This document shows positions 26,415 through 41,400 of a stretch of DNA of 64,000 nt, piece by piece. The stretch lies in NCBI GenBank assembly GCA_963680875.1, contig OY804575.1:106486505-106550504 (forward strand), given 5' to 3'. Made by a program: the position numbers and the translations under genes. Numbering within the stretch: the stretch's first letter is position 1; each line of letters begins with the position of its first letter. The DNA comes from Bathymodiolus brooksi (Eukaryota; Mollusca; Bivalvia; Mytilida; Modiolidae). The notes beneath the pieces are model-generated. The model made no database searches and had not been told where the DNA came from. It saw only the letters and a program-made list of their open reading frames with translations.

Positions 26415-29400
26415 GCCTGCCCGCCTGTCTGTGTGTCTGTCTGATTGTCTGTCTTTATTTATGCAAATATATACTTGTTACTTTTAGCAATTATTAAGCA
26501 ACTAAGAAGTATAACTCCATATATTAACTAAAATAAAATTTTCTTGCAATTGCTAAAAATTATTTGTTGTTCCTTTCCCAATCCGTGATTATATATTCCA
26601 ATAGAATTGGGTAGCGTCGTGGTCGTTATCGTATGATAGTTGGATTTACAACTGCCTATGTAATCATTGCCTATCACCACTAAAGTTGTGAGTTCGATAC
26701 CCGCTCATGACGAGGTGTACTCGATACTATATCATGGGATGAAGTTTGTCAGTGACTTGCAGCTGGTCGGTGGTTTCTCCGGATGGTTCCTCCACAAAAC
26801 TGATCACCACGATACAACTGGAATTATCTACAATGTGAGCTTAAATACCATAACTCTAACCCAAACCCAATTACTTTATTATTTTTTTGTATGTGTTTGT
26901 GTTTGTTTGTGTACTTCTATTGAGTATTTAGTTGGAAATCATTACAATTTCGTATTGAAACCACATAACTGAACCGCATCGGTGGTGTATTAGTTAGCGT
27001 GATCGGCTTTCGAGCGCTGGTCGGTCCAAATCAAAGACATATAAAATTAGTGTGTTGCTGTTTTTTTCTGCTTAACCTCATAACATTAAGCAAAGAGTGG
27101 ATAATTGTGTTCTAGTGGAACAACATGGCTACCAGCGGAATGTTGTTTCAGAGAGGTTGCACTATAAAGCTCCAACTAAGCTTGTTGGTCAAGTGCAAAA
27201 CGTATATAATCATCATCTCATTGAAATGTAGTTTTTCTTGCCATGATATAGCCGCGAAATTGTTCATGTTGTGCTAAACAACATTCATTCACTTGCACAA
27301 TTAGATGTGCATCTATTTAATTTTGACAATAAAATATATTCCCCATGTAATGGCGTGGCATAGAATATGCACTGTTTGAGCGAAAATAAAAGTTGATACA
27401 CGCTGATGCATTGCAAATGTGCTGATTAGGCTGGTATTCAGAATAATGTAGATCGGATTGAGTAATACACATGTATTTATTGTTGACTGGTACCTCTAAC
27501 TTCAACGTAGAAGTCTAGTTCACGCAATTATCTAACATATGCACTTATCTATGTAAATCAATTAGTACTTTGCATGATATATTTGTTCAATCAGCATTAA
27601 TCAGTATTCACTCATCCTCGCTCACCAGAGTTAAGGTCTCTATGCAAGCTTGTCATTACAAGCTCGGATAGAACCTGCTAAATATAAACAATAACTTGAA
27701 ATTCAATGATGTTATATTGCTTATACTTGCTTTCGTTGTTGGCACATGAGGTTATATAGATACACAACCACATAGATGTGTGCTACATGTGGTAATCAAC
27801 TTGATGAGATAGCAGTATTACTCGAGGAACAATCGGAATTTTCAAAATAATCAAAAATATTAGTAGACCACGCTGTAAACATACATATATGTTGACCATG
27901 AAGTATCCAATATTGTCATATTTATGTTATAAATAAATATGTGTACAATAAAGAAATATGTTATATACAGGATGTTATAAAGGTTGGTGGGAACTTGACT
28001 GCAGTAAACCATGTCCAGCTACGTGTGTTGATGGACATTGTTATCCTGGTAATGGTAACTGTGTGTGGGGCTGTAACCCAAACAACTGTCTAAATGTAAA
28101 ATGTCATACTGACACCGGTAAATGTACACAAGGTTGTAAAAGAGGACGACGTGGCGACTATTGTGACAGGCGTAAGTTTACTAATGTATGCTATGCTCAG
28201 ACATTAAAATGACAGATTCAAAAACATAAACATGATTGTTAATTCGTATATATATATATTTGTGCTACATTTGGTAATCAACTTGCGGAACAATATATTT
28301 GAGTTATTTCCTCATTAGTTCCTATTTTGTTTCTCAAATATTGGATCAACGTGTTAAGATAATATATATACGTCTGAAAATTAAACCAAACAGTGTTAAA
28401 ATTAGATCTTTGATCTGACAAAGTTTTGTTGTTCCCTCGACGGAATTTGAACTCACGTCCATTGATACACTACAGCACCAATCGCTTAGCCCTATGTACA
28501 GTGCCCTAGATCACTCGATCACATTCGGTATGCTTAAACAATAGCTTCAATAGTCGGAGTGTTACCTTGCCTCGTAAGGAAAATTTTGAGATAGACATAA
28601 GACATGTGTCTAAGCGTGTGTAGATGGTACATATATACTTAATATTAGAATTTGACAGCAATCTAACTCCGCAATTTCTAGCATACTGTAAAGGATGATG
28701 AGTAATTCATCACACAGTCACAGGAAATAAAGTATATCATACAAACATCTAAGCAGGTGACAACCATACACTATATATGTCGCACTGTATATCAAAGTTA
28801 CTTGAAATACTACGTTAATACTAAATATTTATATACCTCTGAAAATTAAGCCAAACAGTGTTGAAGCTGACACATTTTTCGAATTCACACCATTGAGGCA
28901 CTGCAGGACCAATCGCTTAGTCTTATGTCCATCGCCCTAGACCATTCGACCACATCCGCTATAATCGAAGTGTTACCTGTCTCGCATAGAAAATCTAGAG
29001 ATAGACATCAGACATGTGTCTAAGCGTGTGTAGATGGTACATATGCACTTGATATTATAATTTGACAGCAATCTAACTCCGCAATGTTTAACATATTGTA
29101 TAGGATGCACACTAAACCAATAGAAAATGAAACTTAAAACTCTACACTAAAAGAAATCAGCTTTCGTTCGCAAACACAAATGTTAAAAAGTACACGTGGC
29201 ACTTTACACACCATGTCATATACACATAAATAAAAATCGATCAATAACCTGTTTCACGGGAAAGTAAATAGGTGTGTACAGGTAACGAAAACAGCAAATC
29301 GATTTGAAATAAGTTCATTATTAGAAAAGATATTATTGAAACAAGTCAGGTGGTGCTTAACGTTTGTCGGACTGTATATTAAGAAAATAAGCGGAGGTAA

Positions 29401-32400
29401 ACTGTTATTTATTATACCAAATGTAAAAAGAACATTTATGTTGAACAGACCTAAGACACTTTTTAGCAACGAATGCTATTATTTTTATTTCGCCATCACA
29501 ATTCACACTTCATCGTTAGCATAGACGACATTATAATGCATTACTTTTTAGAATTGTCACATGTTTTATTCATAGTTTTATTTTATTTTCAAATATTTTG
29601 ATGATCATTCATTATAGAATGTAGTATTGGTAACTATGGCTACAATTGTAATCAATCATGTGACGGGTGTTTATCTGATTCCTGTGATAACGAACATGGT
29701 GCCTGTACATATACAACTGAATGCCAACCTGGAAGACAACATGTCTAAAATAGAAAAAAACTGACAAAAATATGTAAACACATATGTAAAATGATGTAAA
29801 TTTGATAAAATATGCCAGAACGCATTATTCATATTATTGTTACACTGTTAGATATGATATCATTTATGCAATAGTACTCTTACCCAAGAGTGATTAATTT
29901 AGGTTTTTATATCTCCAGCTTTAAGTAATGTATACACTATTAATATGCCTCCTATTATTTTGAACACTGCGTTGATCACTTCCTCATCAATTTTCTTTAC
30001 TATTAAAACGCTTAGGCATACTCAGAACGTAACCCCTGGTCACATTAATCATATGTTGCAAAATAAATCACCTTGACATCAATTCAGTCATCCCCAAACA
30101 TGCACGACTTCTGGATTTAGAATCTTATCTGATTGGTCCATTCAAATGGCAATGTCATAAACGTAGGTAGTAATCATTGCTGGTAAAATAATGTTTTGAC
30201 AGTTGTCAATAAACTCACCTTGATCTATGTTCAGTCATAGTAAAACAATGCTTGTACCATAAATACGCATTTTTCCTTTGATGTTTCTATGCAGTAATCA
30301 ACTTAAAAATAGTGAACTTTTGCAAACCATGGTCTAACATGAAAATCATGGAATAACATCAAGATCTTGATGTTATTCCATGATTTTGCAAATCTCGACG
30401 AAAGCACCCAATATTGATTTCTGTTACAAACCATATATACCATGGATCTTACTCATGACCTTAATTAAGCCAACTCATCTTTCGGATTCGTTGGTTTGAA
30501 TAAGTTAATTCGTAAGATCCATGGTATATATAATACTTAACTTTCGGTTTTAATACAACACAATATTAAAAACAAACAAATCGAGTACTCCTGGTTATGA
30601 TGTATTCAAACAGCTTGTCGTAATTGAAAATAGTAAAATAAGATTAAAGGAAAACATATTTATAACACTGCCATTAGTTTCTTACAAGAAGGATACGCGA
30701 ATATAAGTGTATTTTTGTGCATAGTAAGAACAAGTAAATGCAATTTTCATAATGAAGGTGAGTGTATGCGATGTGGAAACCATGTGACTATATTACAGAA
30801 ACGAAAGCAGTTAATAACACTAATATGAACATATACACTCCGACCAAAGCTAAGCACCACCCTATATGTTTTTCGATATATTTTTTTCCATCAATACAGT
30901 TAAAACACTTCTTAAAAGACTACGCCAAGGGCTCTAAAATTACGAATCTACGAAGTATTTATCATCCTGAAAGACGTGACTATGACGTGGCAAAAATGGG
31001 GTTCAAAACAGGCGCTGGAAAAACGTAAAACCAGTTTGTCTTTGACGAAGTTTGAGGCTCGATATATTTTATCTGGTCAATAAATCCAAGCTTTGACCAA
31101 GATAAAATGGTTATATATGTTTTAATATTGTATTTATTATTGATATCATTATTGTTTTTCTTGTTTCACATATTGAGCAAACTATCAAATATTAACAAGC
31201 AATTGAATTTACATTAACTATAACGTTCGTTAATGTTTACTTAAATTTCTTGCATTTGATCATTAATAGCAGTCGGAGAGTCTCTTCCACATACAAAGAA
31301 TACACACTATCACAAACAACTAACCACTAGTGAGGGTAAAAACGAATAATTTGTTTTTTGTCGCTTATTAACTGCAAACTTGCATGGTTCTTTGTCCGTA
31401 ATTAACGTCGACTAAAGGCAGATTCATAGAAAATAAGAAATACGTGCATTGTTGTACTGATTTAATGACGATTCGGCAAACTCCGTAAACAATGCCGATA
31501 ATTAATAAGACGGCGTCCATTTCTTGCACCTTTTTCCCCCGATGCGCGTACATTTCATAACATTTATAAGTTACAGAAACACGTTTTATTAAGGCATCAA
31601 TCATATCTGATAGTTTTTATGGGTAACACAAATTTACGATTTTGGCAGATAATGCCCGCTTAAGTGTTCACACAGTAATAAACGGTATAGCTAAACATTT
31701 ATAGACTGGATGTATTAGACAACATCTTTTTATTTGACTCTTAAATCGTCGGGTTAAACAAAATGTTCTTGCCAGTCGATAACTGAATATTGTTCCACAG
31801 AGTCAATAATATACATAATATAACCATTGCTTTTGATAGTATGTGGATCTGGAACATTTGGAAATAACTGTCTTGGAAAATGTCACTGTCTCAACCAGTC
31901 ATGTGATCCTGAAGATGGCATGTGTCCCGCTGATGAATGTCAACGTGGATATAAAGGCAGTACCTGTAGTACGGGTATGTGATAAAGATTATTAATTTGA
32001 ATACCTACATTTATTTGTACATACTGAATGTAAATTACTTATTTATAGTGTATCAGCCGATTTTATAAGACAGTTCCTCTGACATGATTAAGAGATACTA
32101 GGGTGCAACTTCAAAATGATGTTTATCTTTTTGTTAGTTTTATTGAGATATTTCAAACCGTAACATTGATAAAGACATCTCTAATGGCCACCTCCATGTG
32201 TTGGTGAATTTGTTTCATTGATTGGTGTACAGATTTATCATATTCTTTTCTGAAATCAACCGTACAACTGCAATCAATTGATGCATGTACATGTGTGTAC
32301 ATATTCAAATGTTAGCTGTACATCAACAGGGAATAAAGCAAATAACTCGCATAACAGACATGCTAATCAACATCACAGTGTAGTACTCGATTTCTTTAGA

Positions 32401-35400
32401 AATGCCTGTACCAAGTCAGGGTCCTTACGATTTTCACAGTTTTCCAGTTGTTGACTGATTTTGTCTGTTTATATAATTATGAGTTTTGACTTTCCCTTTG
32501 TAAGATTGTTCGGAGTTCGGTAATTTTGTTATTACCCTTATTTATATGTAATAACAAGAACGAAAAAGAACGAAATCATAAGCCATGGAACAGTCACGTT
32601 GTTTCTGTCGCACAAATCGCGAAGTATTTATATAATAACAAACCCGATTGGTATTATAAGCTACGATAAATATTTTCTTCCCATCATTTCTCTATTATGG
32701 TTGAGAAATGAAAATTGGTGTCTTTTAAAATGCTATGTATACTTTCAATATGTTCGTTAGAATGTCAACAAAATATCTTTTAAAAAGATATCATAATGCA
32801 TGTTTATAAAGTGCAATTCTAATCAGTTCCTGATATGGGTAATACAATGGAAATCAAAACATGATACCACACTGTCGGAACAGTTCCAAAATACAATATA
32901 TAATGGTAGAAACAGAGGCAAAGTCGCTACCACTAACACAAAGACTTGATTGCTTACTTTCCTGACCTAGGCTGGCATAGACACTGCAATAAAATATGAC
33001 TTTTTTAGACTAGTTTTATTGGCCAAAGCGGTCTCATCTTCATCAGAGAAACAGGCTACTGGACCAGGGCTATCAAAAGATTCGCCTTATTCGATCTATT
33101 AAAAAGTTTATATTCCGATACCAATATCTTGTCGAAATATATTTCCGTCTCTGCAGAAAAAATAATAAATTTGTTATTATCCTTGCTTAGCAAAAGCATA
33201 CGGACATGCACGAGTTGTCCACATATGAATAAAATCCCAATCCTCACATATAACTAGATGAGCAGCTTTGTCATGGGGAATGTTGTAATTTTGAACTTTA
33301 TGCGCAATATTTAATTATTGTGGCAGGGCAGTTGTCACATGTACATTTCATTTTTATTATTACATTTATAGTTGTATTACAAGTGACAAAGTATAACCAG
33401 TGCACAATACCGTACTTACTATACTGTTTATCATATACGTTTTGTGTTATTCTGATCCCGAGCATGATAACTATTATATCAACTATGCGGTTAATATAAT
33501 ATATACTATTGAAATAACTGTAAATTAATATTTCTTATTTTCCAATTTTGTGCTATTATTAATTATGCTACTGATAGTTAGTGAATGTGTTTCTTTTTTT
33601 ATGTAGAATGTAGTCTTGGTTACTATGGTTTCAATTGTATTAAATCATGTAATGGGTGTTTAGTTGATGCCTGTGATAAGGAAAATGGTACCTGTAATAA
33701 TACATCAGGGTGTAAACCTGGATGGCAGCATGGACATCCCAAATGTGATAAAGGTATATAACATACATATTGTCCTTTTTCATAACTATTAAGCGAACTA
33801 ATACAATAAGCTGTTAATGTATCAATAATTCTATATGACTATTCACAGAACGACAAAAAAGCATAATCGTGAAAAAATCCGCAAATTGTCATGCGCTCTT
33901 ATTTATTGAATTGTGGACAATCCAACGGTCTTTTTATGTAAATTTAGTATTACCCTTATTATAACGCATGCACAATTATTATATCCTTTTTCTTAGTATG
34001 TGAAGCAAGGACGTTTGGAAATAACTGTTCTGGGAACTGCTACTGTGTCAGCCAACAACAATGTAATAAAACTACTGGTACATGTCCTATTGGTGGATGC
34101 GAACGTGGATACAAAGGGATTACCTGCAGTACAGGTATAAAATGTTGATGGTTTATTTTAATATATACCTTACCAGTATCAATTAGTTACTGCTAAACGA
34201 TACAGATGCCATCGAATATGTGCAGGGGTTTTTCGTTTGTTTTTATTTGTATTGAAATACGAGATTTGTGTCCAATGCTATAGTTTATGTTATTTGTTAT
34301 ACGGTTTGAAGTATTATATTCTCATTCAGGATTAAGAACAGACACTTGTTTGTTCGTAACCAGGATAATGTGTCAGTGACCTATCACTATTAAACAATTT
34401 CAACTAAGCATGTCGGTCTAGTATAAAGTGAACCCCACCACCATCTCCTTAGCCTTTCTCGCCATAGCATAGCTGAATAATAACACATTTGGTGTTAAAC
34501 AATAATCTCATTCACTCTGAAAATATCCTTTCGTTATCACAATGATATTGTATTTTCTATAATTATGTTACTTATTATTGAATATTATTACTTTATAATG
34601 CATTACTTTTTAGAATTGTCACATGTTTTATTTATAGTTTTATTTTATTTTCCATTATTTTGATGATCATTCGCTATAGAATGTAGTCTTGGTAACTATG
34701 GCTACAATTGTAATCAATCATGTGATGGGTGCTTATCGGATTCCTGTGATAGGGAATATGATACATGTACAAATACATCTGGCTGCAAACCTGGAAGGCT
34801 GCCTGGTGGGATGCCTGGACGTCCGAAGTGTGATACAGGTAAATGAAAGAGAATTGTTACCGGTTTTCTTTATTAGATATAAAAAAGGAATCAAAATGTA
34901 GATAAAACATATCGGAATGATCCAGGGCAGTATGGTATCAGAAAATTTTAGGATATTTGTAGACAACTTCCATCATTATATTGATCAAGATAGAAACACA
35001 TTTTTTGTTAAATCATATGCATTGGATAAAAGAAAAAGGAACATGACAGAAAAATAGCATGACCTTCAGAGCAAAATGAAAGATCAGGAGTATCGCTTAC
35101 ATTGTTTATATACTAATGGAAAAAAGAAACTGTGCATTCTAAAAATTAATATATATTTTTTTATGACCGGGTATTTAATTTTTTATTAGTCATGACTAGT
35201 TGAAATATTTATTTTTATGCTATCGACCAGTCGCGGGAAACTTGCACGGACTTTGACACGCTCTATGAGTACACCTCGTGTATTTGACCTTCTTTTATTT
35301 ATCATTCTCTTTTAACGATTTGTGACTGTTTGAGGTTTACTAAGGTTTGTTTTTGCCCCTACACATCAGAAAAACAGTTTTGCTTGAATGACATTAATTC

Positions 35401-38400
35401 CAGTGCTATGCCACGTCTCGACGAAAATCAGCGTCTTCGTGCTATTGGTATGCTCCAAGCTGGACTGGTACAGAACGTTTTCGCTAGACATGTTGGCTGT
35501 CATCACAACACGATACTGTCATTATGGAGACGATTTAGACAATCTGGCAACACTAGAAACCACAGACGTTCAGGTCGTCCACGTGTAACGTCACATCGTC
35601 AAGATAACCACATAAGCTGGTGCATCTGCGAAATTGATTCCAGACGTCAAATCTCACTGCAAGAAGCATCCCCGGATTACGACCGATCAGCTCTAGAACA
35701 GTCCGCAATAGACTTCGTGAACATAACATCAGGCCAAAACGTCCCGCAATCCGCCTAATTTTGCTGCCTAGACACCGTGCAGCTAGGCTAACGTGGTGTA
35801 GACGTTATTTAAGATTCAGAATACAGGATTGGGCCAACATCCTGTTTACAGATGAATCCCGATTTCACCTAGACAGCAGCGATGGCCGTTCTCGTGTTTA
35901 CCGCCGTGTAGGAGAACGATATGCAGACGCCTGCGTCATTCAACGTCAATCGTTTGGTGGTGGCAGTGTTATGGTGTGAGAAGGCATAACAGCACATGGC
36001 AGAACACCATTGGTTGTTGTCGCCGGAAATCTGACCGGTATGCGCTATCGGGATGAAATTGTTCAGCCTTATGTCATTCCGTTCATCCAAGCTCAGGCCA
36101 ACAACGTCACATTTCAGCAGGACAATGCTCGACCACATGTTGCGCGAGTAGTGCGTGACTATCTGACACAGTAAAATGTTGATGTGTTACCATGGCCAGC
36201 AGTTTCACCCGATCTTTCACTCATTGAGCTTGTTTGGGATGAAATGGAACGACGGTTACGCCATCTGCCAAATCAGCCAGTGACGTTAACGGAAATGGGT
36301 TTGGCATTGATCCGCATTTGGAACAATATCCCACAAGCATTTTTCAACAACTTAGTTAGATCAATGCGTCGCCGTTGCTAAGCATGCATTAATGCAAATG
36401 GTGGACACACACGCTACTGACTTTGGTAATGTCTAAAGAGCTTTGTGTTGTTTAAAACGTTTACCAAATGAATTCAAGTGACGTTAAATGTTATTGGTCT
36501 GATGGTTTGGTGAAAAATGCATTATTCGAAAATATAATGTTCACAATTAATAAATTTTATTTTGATATTGATCTTTAATTGGTTTTTTAGTAATGCACAG
36601 TTTCTTTTTACCACTAGTATATTTATCACATAATAACTGATGATATACGTTAAACAAAGGACTGGTGTACTGTTTTCGTTTACTTTCTTTTTTTCTCCAG
36701 TATATATTACCGAAACTGCAATATTCCTTTTAAAGTTTTCTTTTATTATATTATGCACACGGGGAATGAATATTTTTGTTTTGGAATTATTACCCATATT
36801 AGAAGAGTAAGAGTTGGTCTCGTGAACAGACAGTATACAGCTTCCCAACAACTTTTGTTATTATCTTCACTGGCGTATTATATGCAATTTTTAGACTGAA
36901 GTTCATGTACAATTTTATTTTTTAGGTAAATTTTTCTCCAAAAATTATAATATATCTTCTGCTGTCACATAGTAAACATTTACAGCAAGCAAACATGTAT
37001 TAGTAAGAACAGGGTTTTGTTTGGTTTTATGATGTTTAACGCCACTTACAAAAATATTTCAGTTCTATCGTGGCGGTCAGTTTTATCGGTGGAGGAAACC
37101 GGAGGAACTTGAGAAAACCACCGATCTGTCGCAAGTCATTGACAAACTATATCACATAATGTTGTCCACCACGCCCTGATCGAGATTCGAACTCACAACA
37201 TCAATGGTAATAGGCACTGATTGCATGTGTAGTTGTAAATCCAACTACCACGCGAGCACGGCGACGACGGCCCCCAAAAAAGATATGGATGTATATGGAC
37301 ATGGGAGGCTATTCAATATTGAACATATAATATATATTTTAGTACAGAAACAGCGCTTTTATTTCAATTTCATATCGATTTTTGCTAGTGTTTTAAAACA
37401 AATGATTGACTGTTAACACTGGAAATGATAGCAGTAATCTGAATTTGAATTTTTACGCAGATGTACTATTGTCATTGGCTATAAATAGTTTCAAAAATCG
37501 ATAACATAAAACGGTGAAAGAACTAAAGATCGTGACAACATACAATTTTTATTTTATGTGAAATTTCAAAACTTGTTTCACCAATAAAAGTTACTTGGTC
37601 GTCTCACTGTAAGATTGTTCGGAGTTCGGTAATTTTGTTATTACCCTTATTTGGAAGAAATGTGGTGTTTTTAGAAGTGATATTGAAACTGTGTGATGTA
37701 TATTTCATGCACCATTTTGACCTTCACATAATTATTAGGTGACCCGACAATGTCAAGAGGGTACACAAGATATGTATACATTATGGTCATTTTATACATT
37801 GTTATATTTTGTTGAATTATGTATTATATGTTAGCAGTTCATGACAGTCTGTGACTATTAGTGACACTCATACTTACTACAGAACATGAAAATAAATTAT
37901 TTTAATTGTCTAATTAATATAATTCCACTGTTGCATATACTGGTCAATTTCGTTGGTCAACACCATATACCAGCTGAATTTTTTTATACATCTATATGCA
38001 ATAATGGCTATTTTCAAGGAATTTATGCATTGTGTCAACACACCATTTCACTCACAAATTGTACACTTTTTTCAGTTTGCAGATGAAATGTCAAATTCTC
38101 ACATTTATAAATTCTCTCAAAATAACCTATATTCCTAAAATATTATTGATAATAGTTTGAGAAAGATTCATATTTCAGAAAGCAGAGAAAAAATAACTGT
38201 GCAAAGATTGAAATACCAAGATGTAAATTAACGTAAACCAAACTGTTGAAATTAGATTTTTGAGCTGACACATTGTTGTTCTTCTCTCGACGGGATTTGA
38301 ATTCACACCATTGATACACTGCTGCACCAATCGCTTACTCTTATGTCCAGCACCCTAGACCATTCGACCACATCCGCTATATTAAAGTATAGCTTCAATA

Positions 38401-41400
38401 ATTGAGGTGTCACCTTGTCTCGTAAAGAAAATCTAGAGATAAACATTAGACGTGTGTCTAAGCGTGTGTAGATAGTACATATACACTTGACATTATAATT
38501 TGACAGCAATCTAACTCCGCAATGTTTAACATATTGTATAGGATGATGACGAATTCATCATGTATATCATCAGGACTGTTCGTATTTCTAATGTTTTGTT
38601 AATTAAAATAAGTGATGTAGAATACACTCTAACTGTAGATTCTTAAAAAAAGATTTAACGAGACGCGTAATCGTCGACTTATTATTTTGTTCAAGAAACT
38701 ACGAGTAGGAGAATATTATCTTACTTAATACAACTGTGTTATTATTTGCTAAAATGCTAACATATCATTTCTGTTTTCTGTTATATTTATATATTTCATG
38801 TGTCCACAATCCTCACCTATGGTCTTTTATGATTTGCAACTACAGGTGGTTGGTTTTATAAATGTTGTGTGTATTGCGAGAATCTATATTAAACAGTTCT
38901 GAACATAAATTTTGGCGTTTAACTGAGATAATAATGAGGCAGATCACTGAGCGCGTGTTTAAGTTTCTATTTTAAGATGATATTGAATTGAAGTTCACAC
39001 CGATTATATTTAAGATATTATCGCTTACAAAATATTTACAAAACATGGATTATTTTTGCAGCATGTGAATCGGGAACATTTGGAAATAACTGTTCTAGGA
39101 ATTGTCACTGTGTCAATCAAGCATGTGATCCAATAAATGGTACATGTCCTGATGGTGGATGTCAACGTGGATACAAAGGGACTACATGTAGTACAGGCAC
39201 GTAACACGGATTTATTATTTTCTTTTAGTACCCACAATTTGTACCTACACAATATCAATTAGGTACAGATCAAAATAGTTTAGTGTTATTTTATTTGTTT
39301 GGCCTTTACCTTAGGGAAATGTCCGAGCTGTACTCTTGATAAAGAGAGCACTAATTGTCTTCCACTGTAAAGCATAGGCTATTTTTTTTATCTCATACAT
39401 TTGATCAATTTTTAAATTGCTACTCTGCAAAGTTCTTCATAAAACTGAAATTGATTTGATGTATATTCCAAATTTCAATTTCATATCGATTTTGCTAGTG
39501 TTTTAAAACAAATGATTGACTGTTAACACTGGAAATGATAGCAGTAATCTGAATTTGAATTTTTACGCAGATGTACTATTGTCATTGGCTATAAATAGTT
39601 TCAAAAATCGATAACATAAAACGGTGAAAGAACTAAAGATCATGACAACATACAATTTTTATTTTATGTGAAATTTCAAAACTTGTTTCACCAATAAAAG
39701 TTACTTGGTCGTATCACTGTCGGAGAATGTTGACTATTATTGGAATAACATTTGAGGAATTTGGTGATATGTTGAGTATGTCAACAGTATTATTTTCAAA
39801 TTAATTAAATTATTAATTTTAAATTTCGTTAGGAAGTCTGAGACTTATTAGCGCATACTAACCTTTTTTTAACATTCTAATATGACGTCAATAAAACGGC
39901 ACACACGATATTACCCAACAACTCTATATTTAGCCCAAGTGCAGTACACAACAAATATGGCTGTTCCATGTGACCCCCGCTGTTAAATTACCGTAACGAC
40001 CGAGTGTAAACAAACCAAACACAGGCACATAGCGTATTTTTAAAGTGCTTAAAATAAAAATTCCCTCTCGGTTATAAATAAATATTCTGTGACTAAGTAT
40101 TCTTTTATCATTTGTTTTGAAAATTTGAATTTGGGGATCCCCAGTACGCACACATACATTCCATTGATATGTGTCGGCCATGAATAACAAAATGCACTAA
40201 TCTTGTTTTCCTACGTATACATTGATAACTAGTAATTAAGTTACTGATATTTTTCAATTTGATGGCATTTTGAATTTTGCTACTGAAACAAGTAAAATGC
40301 TCACGAAATCGTAAAATAAATCAGTAACCAGCTTGTGTCAGTCAGCGTCCCTTGTAAACAACGTCACAGGATGACGATATATTACAAAAGTCAAAGTCGA
40401 TAGATGGTTGTCTTAAGTATTTTTTCCGGAATTTTTTTTTTATTTTATGTCAACAATACAAGCTTTGTTTTTCATTGGCATTTATTTTTTTTATTTCATA
40501 TCTAACAATAATTCGATAAAAGCTATTATGACTTCAATTATTTTCTTACAATCATCGGATTTTCAATATATAAGGCATATTACATTTCAGAGCAAAAAAC
40601 CAAAAATCTTGATGTTTACTCATTGTTTGTTAGGGAATACCTTCAAATATATAGAGGAAATGAAATAATTCAAAAAAGTTCATTTCTGAAAAGACTAAAG
40701 AATTATTTGTAACCTATTTGAATATGAATTATTTTTATATCATTGTGTCACAAATTTCTCTATATTTATATTATATATATATATATATATATTGCTTCAT
40801 AAGAAGCTTGGGCTTATGAAGCTGGTTGTAACAAGCGTTTGAATAAAATATTATTGTTGTTAAAAAAAAAACCAATAATTGTCGATTATTAACTACTGTT
40901 CAAGTGTTCGATATTATGTTTGACAACTCCGTTCCGCCATCTTGTTAGCGCTCGAAATGATGAACGAATGAACTCCGACTTTTTTTTAAATATTTTTACG
41001 CAGGAATTGTTCAATCGAATCTATGTTGAAAAATACACAATAAATATGTTTCTCATGTTAACATCCATATCTTTGTTTTAAAATATCTCGTTCAAATACA
41101 AATAATTGAAAATAAATTCAAAATTTCCGAAGGAGGTAAATGGAACAGCCACCAAATGCCGTGTGTATTCAGTTCACGAATGGCTAAACATTACCGTATT
41201 TGTCCTATTAGAATCGAAATAATTCGTATCACCATTTACGTGATGGTTGTTGTTTATCTGTATTTGTAACCTCGTAATGTGATATCGGCCAATATCATGA
41301 CATTATGTGTAAGACTACTTTTCTGATATTTCGTTTTCTTGTTGATAACTCACCATATGGAGAAATCAATTATATGCGCCAAGTTACATCAAAACATCAA

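Larger units (their letters stand above)
29750..31839. other. Intron sequence with palindromes
   Basis: Holds the palindromes at 30342 and 30433; otherwise nothing recognised. Confidence 0.5.

Noticed and set aside
40447..40668. 73-codon hydrophobic frame
   Set aside because: AT-rich intron sequence with no splice support or family resemblance.
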